Of a stretch of DNA of 64,000 nt, positions 16,833 to 26,556 are shown piece after piece (position 1 is the stretch's first letter; each line of letters starts with the position of its first letter). Source of the DNA: an uncultured Clostridia bacterium (GTDB lineage: Bacteria; Bacillota; Clostridia; Oscillospirales; Oscillospiraceae); contig CANSAE010000002.1 in assembly GCA_947644595.1 (NCBI GenBank), forward strand, positions 186,001-250,000, given 5' to 3'. The notes under the pieces were generated by a model. The model searched no databases. It saw only the letters and a program-made list of their open reading frames with translations, and was not told the DNA's origin. A program made the translations under genes and the position numbers.

Positions 16833-18239
16833 CTAAGCCAATGATTTGAAGCCATCCGGCATCAGAACATTGAATATCATTTTGTTGGTGATGGTTTCGG
16901 TGATTTCTGATCCAATGTGGCTGCCTTTGTAATTGAACTTTTCTTCCGTTTCGGTTCGCACGGCCTTGACAATACGGCCCTTGATGATATGCGGCGTGTC
17001 GCATTCGATCAGGCCGTTTATCATCCCGGAACCGCCGACCAGTCCGATTTGACCAATAGACAGCGGCAACGGTGGCCGTTTTGTGCCATCGTCCAGTTCG
17101 CTGTGTGCCAGCATTTGTGCAAAGCTACTGGAACGGCGCATTTGCCGCTCCAGTTCCTTTTGGTCAAATTTCTCACCGCGGAAGGTCTTAACCTCCGATG
17201 GCGTGCCTGGTATGGCATACCGGCTTTCCGGCAGTTCGCTCAACAACGGAATACTTTCCGGGGCAACGGCATAGTTTTCCAGCCATGCCGTACTCGGCGT
17301 AGACGCGTCCCTGTGCTTGCGAATCCCAAGGACTGCGATTTGCTTGAATTTCTGGAACTCATTGTCTGTAAAACGCCACACGGAGAGTTCCTCAAAATTG
17401 TCGCACAGGATACGGCAGATATCCGGGGTCAGCCGGTAATAGGGAATGACATAGACCAGCAGGCCGCCATACATCAGATTTGGAATACCTCCGGCCAAAA
17501 ACTGCTTTTCATGTCTGGCCCGTCCATTCTCATTGATGACGGACAGATACGGCGGGTTCAGGAACAGCAGGTGAAATGCCTCACTACTGATATGGCTGTA
17601 AAAGAAACTGCCAAAGCCCACACGATGCAGTCTTGTTTGCGCTTCCTCTGCCCGGCTTTCGTCCAGTTCCACGCCATAGGTATAGCAGTTATTCCCCTGC
17701 GCGATTTGCCGGAGTGCTTTTCCGCATCCACAGCACGGGTCCAGCAGGTTGGTTGTAACACCTTCCGGGAATTGAATACCACGCAGAATCAGCGAGATGT
17801 TCTCCGGGTCAGTTGGGTAATATCCCATTTTTACCCGGTTCATCAGCCGACCGATTACTGCGGCATTGGCAGTTGCGTTGGTCGGAAACTGCTCCGCAAA
17901 ACCGTACAGCAGGTCATACACCGGCTTATAGTTGTTGCTCATCAGGTCAAACCGGGATAGACCCGTGTATATTTGCCCTGCGGTTTTCGCCAGCTGATAT
18001 AACTCTGCCTCCATTAAGCACAGCCGCACCTTTGAAAGCGTTTGCAATAAAAATGTACGGCTCTGCTGTAATTTCGTGTATGTATCCCGCGCCGTTTTCA
18101 AATCAGAGTTTTGATACTTGTGAATAATTGCCCGCTGAATCACCATTTCTTTGGCGTACCACTGGATCGTTTCCTGATGCTCAGTCAACTGCTCAATCGC
18201 ATAATAGCGGTTTGCCGCCGCGTCAAGCTGCCCAGCCAT
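16833..18239 (-). CDS. N6-adenine DNA methyltransferase-like protein (DUF6094 type)
   Basis: This 468-residue protein has an N-terminal helical region of about 150 residues, then a class I methyltransferase core with the SAM-binding LLDPCCGCGKALRQIA (about residue 165) and the catalytic FLNPPYLS (NPPY, about residue 230), which marks amino-group adenine methylation. A C-terminal region of 150 residues could hold target recognition. No restriction nuclease is adjacent, so a role in protecting or marking the element's own DNA is more likely than restriction. It overlaps the preceding gene by 17 bases. Confidence 0.8.
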   Translation of the reverse strand: MAGQLDAAANRYYAIEQLTEHQETIQWYAKEMVIQRAIIHKYQNSDLKTARDTYTKLQQSRTFLLQTLSKVRLCLMEAELYQLAKTAGQIYTGLSRFDLMSNNYKPVYDLLYGFAEQFPTNATANAAVIGRLMNRVKMGYYPTDPENISLILRGIQFPEGVTTNLLDPCCGCGKALRQIAQGNNCYTYGVELDESRAEEAQTRLHRVGFGSFFYSHISSEAFHLLFLNPPYLSVINENGRARHEKQFLAGGIPNLMYGGLLVYVIPYYRLTPDICRILCDNFEELSVWRFTDNEFQKFKQIAVLGIRKHRDASTPSTAWLENYAVAPESIPLLSELPESRYAIPGTPSEVKTFRGEKFDQKELERQMRRSSSFAQMLAHSELDDGTKRPPLPLSIGQIGLVGGSGMINGLIECDTPHIIKGRIVKAVRTETEEKFNYKGSHIGSEITETITNKMIFNVLMPDGFKSLA

Positions 18240-18672
18240 AGCCCACAGTATCCTTTCGCACAGCGGATAAGGTATTCAACAATTCCTGATAAGACCAGGT
18301 CTCCAGTTCCCTGTGGGTGACATAGCGGTTATACCCGCCCTTATGGTCGTTCAGTGTGCGAATCGTGCGGTAGAGCAGCACATCTTTGCTGCCGCAAAAC
18401 TGCGATAAGCCGATGTGGATACCGCTGTCTTCCCACAGGCCATAGAGATAGCACTCACCGGACACAGCGATCCCACCTGCGTTGGACATGACACGCACAT
18501 CCCGCAGACCGAGGTCTTTCGCCAATGCTCGGAGGAATACCTTTCCTACATGGAGAAACGTCGCTTTGTTCCCGTTGGGGCCGCATTCACGGTCTCCATA
18601 AAGGGGCGAGAGTTCTTGTTCAAGCAGAGCGGCAAGCCGTCGCATATTGTTTTCTTGGGATTTCACTGACAT
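18223..18672 (-). CDS. Conserved hypothetical protein
   Basis: The 149-residue protein follows TAGGAGG. Segments such as VRVMSNAGGIAVSGECYLYGLWEDSGIHIGLSQ and DVLLYRTIRTLNDHKGGYNRYVTHRELE look like a small alpha/beta domain, but no family is recognised. It is coupled to the methyltransferase gene by a 17-base overlap, which suggests joint function. Confidence 0.6.
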   Translation of the reverse strand: MSVKSQENNMRRLAALLEQELSPLYGDRECGPNGNKATFLHVGKVFLRALAKDLGLRDVRVMSNAGGIAVSGECYLYGLWEDSGIHIGLSQFCGSKDVLLYRTIRTLNDHKGGYNRYVTHRELETWSYQELLNTLSAVRKDTVGYGWAA

Positions 18673-18709
18673 AAAAATGCCTCCTATTCAAATTCAACAT
18701 AGAAAAAGA

Positions 18710-19369
18710 TTACGCGGCCGGGCGCAGGGCCTCATGGGTATTGAGATCCAGCACGGGCGCATTTTCAGTCGGAGTGCCGGGAATCAGCCGCAGCGTGTAG
18801 CCGGACGCTTTGCTCAGTTGGTACAGTCCTATGATACGGTTCAATTCCTCATCTACCGCAGGCTCCGCCGGAGTGGGTTCTTCCGCTTCTGCCGGTTCGT
18901 ACTCCGCGTCCAGCGCATTAGCGCGGACAGGGGTGGCAAACAGCTTTGTCCAGAACGAGAGCAGCGCCGACGCTAAAAGAGTACGCAGCAACCCCCGTTT
19001 CCTGGGCTTGAGATTTACCACTTCATCGGCCTTGACTTCATCAATTTCGCTGATAGCCACAGTCAGCTTCCCGGTTTCCACATAAGCGGAGGAAAGGAAG
19101 CAGGATACTGCGGCGCTTTCCGATGCAAATACCTCCGGGGCCTGCACACGCTTCGCAACCAGGCGTTTGCAAAATACCGCCGTAGTTTCCAGATCGTTTA
19201 CCCGAATACTGTCAGCCGATACTGTTCCGGCCGTGATAATGCCGTTGCCGCTGATGGTCTTAGCTTTGATGCCGCAAGCAACATTCAGATAGCCGTGTAC
19301 CACCAGATGATCCGTGGTAATGGATTCATAGGACACCATTTCGCCTTTAGGAATGTAAACTGTTTTCAT
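18710..19369 (-). CDS. Bactofilin-like beta-helix protein with C-terminal hydrophobic segment
   Basis: The N-terminal 110 residues show the short, regular beta repeats of bactofilins (SITTDHLVVHGYLNVACGIKAKTISGNGIITAGTVSADSIRVNDLETT...). A basic stretch (KPRKRGLLRTLLASALLSFWTKLF) could contact the membrane or DNA, and a Glu/Pro-rich linker (about 155-170) leads to a short tail. Bactofilin-like polymers can position DNA or enzymes at the membrane. The similarity is by pattern and is moderate. Confidence 0.6.
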   Translation of the reverse strand: MKTVYIPKGEMVSYESITTDHLVVHGYLNVACGIKAKTISGNGIITAGTVSADSIRVNDLETTAVFCKRLVAKRVQAPEVFASESAAVSCFLSSAYVETGKLTVAISEIDEVKADEVVNLKPRKRGLLRTLLASALLSFWTKLFATPVRANALDAEYEPAEAEEPTPAEPAVDEELNRIIGLYQLSKASGYTLRLIPGTPTENAPVLDLNTHEALRPAA

Positions 19370-19409
19370 ATTTCAAATCTCCTTATTTTTGTTTTGGTTC
19401 AGTACGCCT

Positions 19410-20504
19410 TCATGCGGCGCTGACATATTCCTTCAGTCGGGCCGGCATGACCAGAGCATGGTCACTGCGGTCTTCTGCCTCAATGATGATGGGAGAGTAT
19501 CTGCCGCTGATGCTTACTTTCACCTGCGCTTCACTCTTAAACTGCTTCATCACGTCTTCCATGTAGCGGATATTGAAGCCAATAGGAATGGTGTTGCTGC
19601 CGCTGAATTTCAAAGTGGCGCTGCACTTTTGCGGCAATTTGTCCAGCGTAAGGACACCATCGCAGAGCCGTGCACAGGGGGCCACCTTTTTCGGGATAAA
19701 GCCCTTAATGTACGCCAGCGCGTTCAAGAATTCCTTTGGAGAAATAACAAAGCCTTCCTGATATTGTTTCGGAAGAACCAGTCCCAAATCAAACGGAGAA
19801 TCGTCGCCTTGCCGTAGGCAAAGCGTTGTAAGTCCATCCGTGACCTGCACATAGCGGTCTCCGACTTGAAATGTGACTTCATCCTTGAACAGTTTCAAGT
19901 GTTCCAGATGCTCCGTAGAAATCAGAAACTTGCACGGAAATTCCGTCGTGGGGTCTACGTCCCATGCTACACGGTGATGATCCATCGCATAGATTTGATT
20001 CCCGGAAAACTGGATGCAGGTTCTGGCATTGTAAGTATCCGTGTCCGGTTTTACGTTCGCGTATTTGATCGTTTGAATACGGGCCAGCAGCTTTGGCGCG
20101 TTGACCGAAAAACTGCTGTTTGCTTCTACGGTCATAAATGATGGATAATCGTCTGCGGATTCCACCTCGAATGAACCGGTACGGGTGCTGTTAGATACTG
20201 CAAGATCGTTACGCCAGTACCCTTCATCGTTAGGAATCGTGAGTTCTATTGCCAGTTCGCCGTCGTAGTAGCGGCACGCTTTCAGCATTTCTACCGGTTT
20301 CATGAGCAGAAATTCGAAATCATCTCCGGAAGCCGGGAGTTCCGTTTTCGCCCATACCTTCATGTCGGTTGCTGTGAGAATACAGCTTCCGCCGCAAAAG
20401 CAAACCAGCACACTTTCCAGCATGGGAATTGCTGACTTACGCAGCACAGAATTGACACGGTTCAATGCCTGGGCAAATTCTTTGGCGTCTACAATGCTTT
20501 TCAT
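19410..20504 (-). CDS. DNA polymerase III beta subunit (sliding clamp) homologue
   Basis: The 364-residue length and three-domain layout match DnaN. Start MKSIVDAKEFAQALNRVNSVLRKSAIPMLESVLVCF corresponds to clamp domain 1, and the C-terminus SPIIIEAEDRSDHALVMPARL corresponds to the DnaN ending p-x-x-I-x-x-x-d-x-x-x-x-L-(I/V)-M-P-x-R-L. A clamp on a mobile element would recruit host or element polymerase to its replication. A GGAGG site lies seven bases before the ATG. Confidence 0.85.
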   Translation of the reverse strand: MKSIVDAKEFAQALNRVNSVLRKSAIPMLESVLVCFCGGSCILTATDMKVWAKTELPASGDDFEFLLMKPVEMLKACRYYDGELAIELTIPNDEGYWRNDLAVSNSTRTGSFEVESADDYPSFMTVEANSSFSVNAPKLLARIQTIKYANVKPDTDTYNARTCIQFSGNQIYAMDHHRVAWDVDPTTEFPCKFLISTEHLEHLKLFKDEVTFQVGDRYVQVTDGLTTLCLRQGDDSPFDLGLVLPKQYQEGFVISPKEFLNALAYIKGFIPKKVAPCARLCDGVLTLDKLPQKCSATLKFSGSNTIPIGFNIRYMEDVMKQFKSEAQVKVSISGRYSPIIIEAEDRSDHALVMPARLKEYVSAA

Positions 20505-21265
20505 GCTACCATCCTCCTATGATTCTGTTTTTCTAAAATCGTTTGCATCCGCACAGTCTTTGTTGAAAAATTCGTCTGACGGACGCGGTTTTCTCCGTGG
20601 GTCAGAATGTTGTAGACCATATTCACCACAGCGGTTGCCGCGGTGATATTGGCCGTGATGCTCTGCGGATCGGAAAGCGACGCCTCGGCGCAGCTCAGTT
20701 CTGATGGAAACTTATCGTCATCTTTGAGCATTTCGGGGTATACCTTACCGACAGGCTTGAATACAGTGCGTCCGTTTTTCCGCACACCGCATACAACTTG
20801 TCCGGTAAACTCACCGTTGCCGCTGTCGATGTAGATGAGATTCTCTGACTGGTAAAACGCCTGATGGCATAGCTGCCGGGTCTTGTTGTTGTCCACGCAG
20901 CCCAGCAGAATCACCATGCCATTTTCCGTTTCCGCTCCGGTTTCCCCTTTATATCTGTCCGGCTTAATAAGCGTCATTAGGCCATCTATACTTTCTATGA
21001 ATGACGGTACATATTCAACTTCCAACCCAAACACGGACGCATACCGTTCCGCAAGGACACGGGCTTTGTTTTCGCCCAGGTCTGCCGGGGAAAAGTTCTG
21101 CCGGACAAGGTTCTTGGCTTCCACAATATCGCCGTCGCAGATGATGAAGCGCACAGGCCGATCCAATGCGTACAGCAGCCGGTAAAGGTGCGGCGCGGCA
21201 TGGCCGCCTGTCCCTCCGGCACCAAGCTGTACGATTTTCACGGGAATATCCGTTGGATATTTCAT
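20501..21265 (-). CDS. PRTRC system ThiF/E1-like protein
   Basis: The 254-residue protein has the ThiF/E1 Rossmann fold: VQLGAGGTGGHAAPHLYRLL (nucleotide loop), FIICDGDIVEAKNLVRQNFSPADLGENKARVLAERYA (the D...N-x-x-R-Q-x-x...K pattern that binds ATP), and ILLGCVDNNKTRQLCHQ. It probably adenylates the C-terminus of a ubiquitin-like protein or another substrate. Its ATG overlaps the stop of the JAMM gene by four bases. Confidence 0.88.
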   Translation of the reverse strand: MKYPTDIPVKIVQLGAGGTGGHAAPHLYRLLYALDRPVRFIICDGDIVEAKNLVRQNFSPADLGENKARVLAERYASVFGLEVEYVPSFIESIDGLMTLIKPDRYKGETGAETENGMVILLGCVDNNKTRQLCHQAFYQSENLIYIDSGNGEFTGQVVCGVRKNGRTVFKPVGKVYPEMLKDDDKFPSELSCAEASLSDPQSITANITAATAVVNMVYNILTHGENRVRQTNFSTKTVRMQTILEKQNHRRMVA

Positions 21266-22614
21266 AGCACTACCCTCTCAAAGAAACCGCGCACGGTTTT
21301 CTTTACTGTTTCGGCTGTGCCTGCTGGTTTACGGGTCACACGTTCCATCCAATGCGGTGGAAATTGTTCCCACAAATCTTCAATCACCAGCGAAGGATCA
21401 ATCGGCACATGGGTACCACCGCAGAAAAAGCGGACTTGAATGTCTGGGAAGAATTTATCCAGCCGGCCTACGACCATATACAACCGGGTGCTCTTTTCAT
21501 CCTGATCGTCTGTCGGAGAAAAGAACGCCTTCATACTGTTATGGCTGTGGATATCCGCATACAGGAGGTATCGCTCACTGTTATCGTAGGGACAGCCCCG
21601 AAGATCGGCAGTGATTTCGTCTTTAGAGACCTCCTGTTTGGGGACGTAAGCAAAAAACTGTTCCTTTTCCTTATCCCAGTAGATGTGCGCCATGGCTTCA
21701 AACTGTTCATCGTCGCCCATGAACGTGCGGAAAAAAGTAATGATTTGCCGCAACAATGACATGGGGATTTTCGGCAGAGCCGGGGTAAACCCGGCTCTGA
21801 TTTCCTGAAAATCCATGACTTTGTGTTTGGGGGCGGTAAATTCGCCCGCGTCTGTTTTCCTCAGCTCGTAGATCTTCCCGTCATTGGATGGCAGCAGGCA
21901 AATAACTTTATCCGATTCCCGGGCCTCCTCCATGGTGTCAAAACAACCGCGATAAACGGCCTGCCCCTTTTTTTGGCCCGTCACCTTTGGTGTGACCAAA
22001 CAATCAGGATTTTTGTCTTTTGCCTTTTTCAACGCATCAAGGAATTCCTTAGAACGCTCAATTTCTTTTTTTACATCAACAATGAGCGTGCCCTTCGGAT
22101 CTCGAATATTCCGATGGATACCGCAATATTCAACGCACCAAGATACGTTTTTCCCATCTTCCAAGTCGGTAAAATCTTCATATTTGAGAAGCCGCAATTC
22201 TTCAAAAGTAATGCCGGGGCCGCTGATCGGCTCTTTCGCATTCTGATAGGAAAACACAGGCGGCTTTTCCAAAAGGCCGACCTGCGCGTTCTCCACCGTC
22301 TTCTGACCAAACGCTGCGGCAATGGGGTTTTCCGCTTCTGCTGTCGGCTCCGGTGCAGGCACCGGATCGGGCTGCTGCGATGTCGGTTCTTCCGGCTGTT
22401 CGGCCCCGGCGATAGGTGTCGGGGGTTCTTTCACTGTTTCCTGCGGCGCTTCCAGCTCCGCTGCTGCGGGGACTTCCGGCTGCACGGGTTCAGGCACCTC
22501 AAAAGGGTTTACATCTGTCGTTGCTGTACTTCCGCCAAAGATGGCGTTAATGTCCAGACCTTCCGTATCGGGTGCATCCGCAAAAGGCCATGCGCTGGTT
22601 TTTTCTTCACTCAT
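21262..22614 (-). CDS. PRTRC system protein with C-terminal JAMM/JAB metalloprotease domain
   Basis: Start at ATG 22614 after AAGGAG gives 450 residues. The first 110 residues are a Pro/Glu-rich low-complexity arm. Residues about 115-270 are an uncharacterised domain with CVEYCG and KGQAVYRGCFDTMEEA. The C-terminal JAB domain has YADIHSHNSMKAFFSPTDDQDE, which is the H-x-H-x7-S-x2-D zinc motif of JAMM deubiquitinases. It would cleave isopeptide-like links made by the E1/E2-like proteins. It is the first gene of the operon. Confidence 0.82.
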   Translation of the reverse strand: MSEEKTSAWPFADAPDTEGLDINAIFGGSTATTDVNPFEVPEPVQPEVPAAAELEAPQETVKEPPTPIAGAEQPEEPTSQQPDPVPAPEPTAEAENPIAAAFGQKTVENAQVGLLEKPPVFSYQNAKEPISGPGITFEELRLLKYEDFTDLEDGKNVSWCVEYCGIHRNIRDPKGTLIVDVKKEIERSKEFLDALKKAKDKNPDCLVTPKVTGQKKGQAVYRGCFDTMEEARESDKVICLLPSNDGKIYELRKTDAGEFTAPKHKVMDFQEIRAGFTPALPKIPMSLLRQIITFFRTFMGDDEQFEAMAHIYWDKEKEQFFAYVPKQEVSKDEITADLRGCPYDNSERYLLYADIHSHNSMKAFFSPTDDQDEKSTRLYMVVGRLDKFFPDIQVRFFCGGTHVPIDPSLVIEDLWEQFPPHWMERVTRKPAGTAETVKKTVRGFFERVVL

Positions 22615-22643
22615 TTTGGGTAGCTCCTTTCGTGTTTGGGGAC

Positions 22644-22681
22644 AAAAAAAGACCGTAATCACCGGATAGGTCATTACAGTC
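22644..22681 (-). terminator. Leader terminator/attenuator before the PRTRC-type operon
   Basis: On the minus strand GACTGTAAT (22681-22673) pairs perfectly with ATTACGGTC (22659-22651), followed by seven Ts. It stands 30 bases before the first gene of the operon, so it either ends an upstream transcript or acts as an attenuator. The complementary side gives a weaker plus-strand terminator. Confidence 0.65.
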
Positions 22682-22757
22682 TTTCTTGTCCATATTCGAT
22701 TTTTTTCAGTTCAGATTTGTCCGGCGAAAGGCGCACTTCGCCCTCCTTTCGTTCCGT

Positions 22758-22800
22758 CCGCCCTAACTTACTCCGCCCTAACTTACTCCGCCCTGAATAC
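22758..22800. repeat. Tandem 15-bp repeats (iteron-like)
   Basis: CCGCCCTAACTTACT occurs twice back to back (22758-22772, 22773-22787) and is followed by a partial third unit CCGCCCTGAATAC. Tandem direct repeats of this size upstream of replication and partition genes are candidate iterons or partition sites. Confidence 0.7.
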
Positions 22801-22835
22801 GCTTCCAGCATAGCAGATACACGCGCGCTTGCATA

Positions 22836-22926
22836 GGCGCAGAATCTGCGCCCTTGACAATTCATCACGAAGTTATAAAGATGTATGTTGTAAAGGGTGA
22901 ATGTGAGATTTCACCTAATACAACAT
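22836..22926. promoter_or_regulatory. Palindromes with a -35-like element in the operon leader
   Basis: GGCGCAGA-A-TCTGCGCC (22836-22852) is a perfect 17-bp palindrome abutting TTGACA (22854-22859). A second dyad has arms ATGTTGTA/TACAACAT (22885-22892, 22919-22926) and inner arms GGTGAA/TTCACC. They look like binding sites for a dimeric regulator or partition protein. No gene is convincing between 22682 and 23552. Confidence 0.55.
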
Positions 22927-22991
22927 AGCGGCTTGCTCGTTTGTGGTGAATGACGGTGCTATAGGAGGGGGTGATACCAACATCCGCACAA

Positions 22992-23018
22992 CTTCGAGCG
23001 ACAAATTGTCGCTCGAAG
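22992..23018. repeat. Perfect 27-bp palindrome
   Basis: CTTCGAGCGACAA, a single A, then TTGTCGCTCGAAG. It has no T tract, so it is not an ordinary terminator. A centromere-like, resolution or operator site is possible at this junction between the PRTRC-type operon and the mobilisation module. Confidence 0.75.
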
Positions 23019-23552
23019 CATATCCGAGGGGCGGTGTCATGTTTTTTGAAATGGGACTGTCATGCCATTAGCCTGTTTTTTTCGATTTTGCCCATAATAT
23101 ACTTGGGAGAACGATGGTATTCGCTTGTCAGAAACGTGAACGACAATTTGGCGGTGACGTTGACAAGGAGGTGCCGGACACTTTGACCGCCAGCACGTTC
23201 CAAGATCAGAACGAAGAATTTTCGATGTGGTTCTGTGGTTTGCGTTGTTCTGCCTTCATCTTGCATTTTTGCAATTTTTCAGAGTAGCACAGACCAATCT
23301 TGCATTATCGCCATATTTTTTCGGTCTGGCACAATTTGACCGTATAATAGAGATAGGCGAACAAACCGGGCCGCTTAAAGAAGTTTTCAAAAAGTTTTTG
23401 AAAATGGTTCCGCTATACCCCCGGTTTTTCTCCTATTAGTGAAGGGATTGTTTGGACGCTGTGAAACCAAACGTCTTTTCACAAAACAATAACATAGGCA
23501 TATCAGGCCAGCTTTCGGTTGCAAATGGCATTACGCAACCGGGGGCTGGTTT

Positions 23553-25633
<2,081 letters not shown>

Positions 25634-25647
25634 ATATGCTGTGCCAG

Positions 25648-25681
25648 AGGGCGGTTTGCGTCAAGCAGACCGCCCTTTTTG
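25648..25681 (+). terminator. Terminator of tnpX
   Basis: AGGGCGGTTTGC (25648-25659) pairs with GCAGACCGCCCT (25665-25676) with one G-U pair, followed by TTTTT. It starts 15 bases after the tnpX stop. Confidence 0.85.
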
Positions 25682-25853
25682 CGTCTCAATTTTCAATCCA
25701 TGTGAAATCAGCGCAGAAAACGGCGTCAGAATTGCGCTTTTTCGTGAAAATACGCAACGCCGGACAGCGAACATGGTACGTTGTCCTCTGCTGGTTTTCA
25801 CGGTTTCGTATGACTTTACGCTGAACGCTGAAATCCGATGTGCGCTCCTGTGA

Positions 25854-25881
25854 CCTGGGCATTGTGAACAGCTTGCCCAGG
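25854..25881. repeat. Inverted repeat upstream of mobilisation genes, candidate oriT region
   Basis: CCTGGGCA (25854-25861) and TGCCCAGG (25874-25881) flank 12 bases. It is the only clear symmetry in the 312-base gap between tnpX and the small HTH gene, just before mobC and the relaxase, where oriT normally lies. The nick site cannot be assigned. Confidence 0.4.
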
Positions 25882-25945
25882 CCGCTGGGAGCGTTTTCAA
25901 ATTCTACGCCGGATGGCGAATACGATTATCGAAGGAGATACGATT

Positions 25946-26155
25946 ATGAATATCAGGAACGAAATCAAAGCCTACATTGTCCGTGAGGGCTTCACCATGA
26001 GCGAGTTGGTGGAGAAACTGGCAGAGCAGTATGGATGGAGCCCCAGCGTCCCCAACCTCTCCGACAAGCTGCGCCGGGAATCCCTGCGCTACAAAGAGGC
26101 CGTGGAGCTGGCTGATGCGCTGGGCTATGACCTGATTTGGCAGAAGCGGAGGTAA
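25946..26155 (+). CDS. Small helix-turn-helix protein of mobilisable elements
   Basis: The ATG at 25946 follows GAAGGAGA, giving 69 residues: MNIRNEIKAYIVREGFTMSELVEKLAEQYGWSPSVPNLSDKLRRESLRYKEAVELADALGYDLIW. It is a lambda-repressor-like HTH of the type placed before mobC in Clostridia elements. It probably regulates the mob genes or helps the relaxosome. Confidence 0.75.
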   Translation: MNIRNEIKAYIVREGFTMSELVEKLAEQYGWSPSVPNLSDKLRRESLRYKEAVELADALGYDLIWQKRR

Positions 26156-26156
26156 G

Positions 26157-26492
26157 ATGGCAAAGGAAAAGACCAGCGGGATTTATTTCAAAGTCACGGA
26201 CGAGGAACGGGCGCTGATTGAGCAGAAGATGGTGCTGGCTGGTGTCCGCAACATGAGCGCCTATATTCGGAAAATGTGCATTGACGGCTACACTATCAAT
26301 CTGCAAATCCCGGAGCTGACCGAGTGCGCCAAGCTCCTGCGCTACACCTCCAATAATGTGAATCAGATCGCCCGCCGGGTCAATTCCGGCGGTGGGGTCT
26401 ACCCTGACGAAGCGGACGAGATCACCGCAAAGCTGGGGGCGGTCGAAGGACTGTTCGGGAACATTTTGGAACAGCTATCGAAAATCAATTAA
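26157..26492 (+). CDS. mobC: Relaxosome accessory protein MobC
   Basis: The 111-residue protein has a ribbon-helix-helix-like N-terminus (IYFKVTDEERALIEQKMVLAGVRNMSAYIRKMCIDG) and the MobC block LLRYTSNNVNQIARRVNSGG. It starts one base after the HTH gene stop, with GGAGG overlapping that end. MobC proteins melt oriT for the relaxase encoded next. Confidence 0.9.
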   Translation: MAKEKTSGIYFKVTDEERALIEQKMVLAGVRNMSAYIRKMCIDGYTINLQIPELTECAKLLRYTSNNVNQIARRVNSGGGVYPDEADEITAKLGAVEGLFGNILEQLSKIN

Positions 26493-26556
26493 CGGTCTGG
26501 TGGTGGGCGAAGATTTTTCGCTCACCACCATTTTCCTTTGAGGGGAGGTTTTGACA

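Noticed and set aside
22674..22868. 64-codon minus-strand frame ahead of the PRTRC-type operon
   Set aside because: It reads through a palindrome and tandem repeats (giving GRSKLGRSKLGR), lacks a ribosome site and ends inside the attenuator stem. A leader peptide cannot be excluded, but evidence is too weak.
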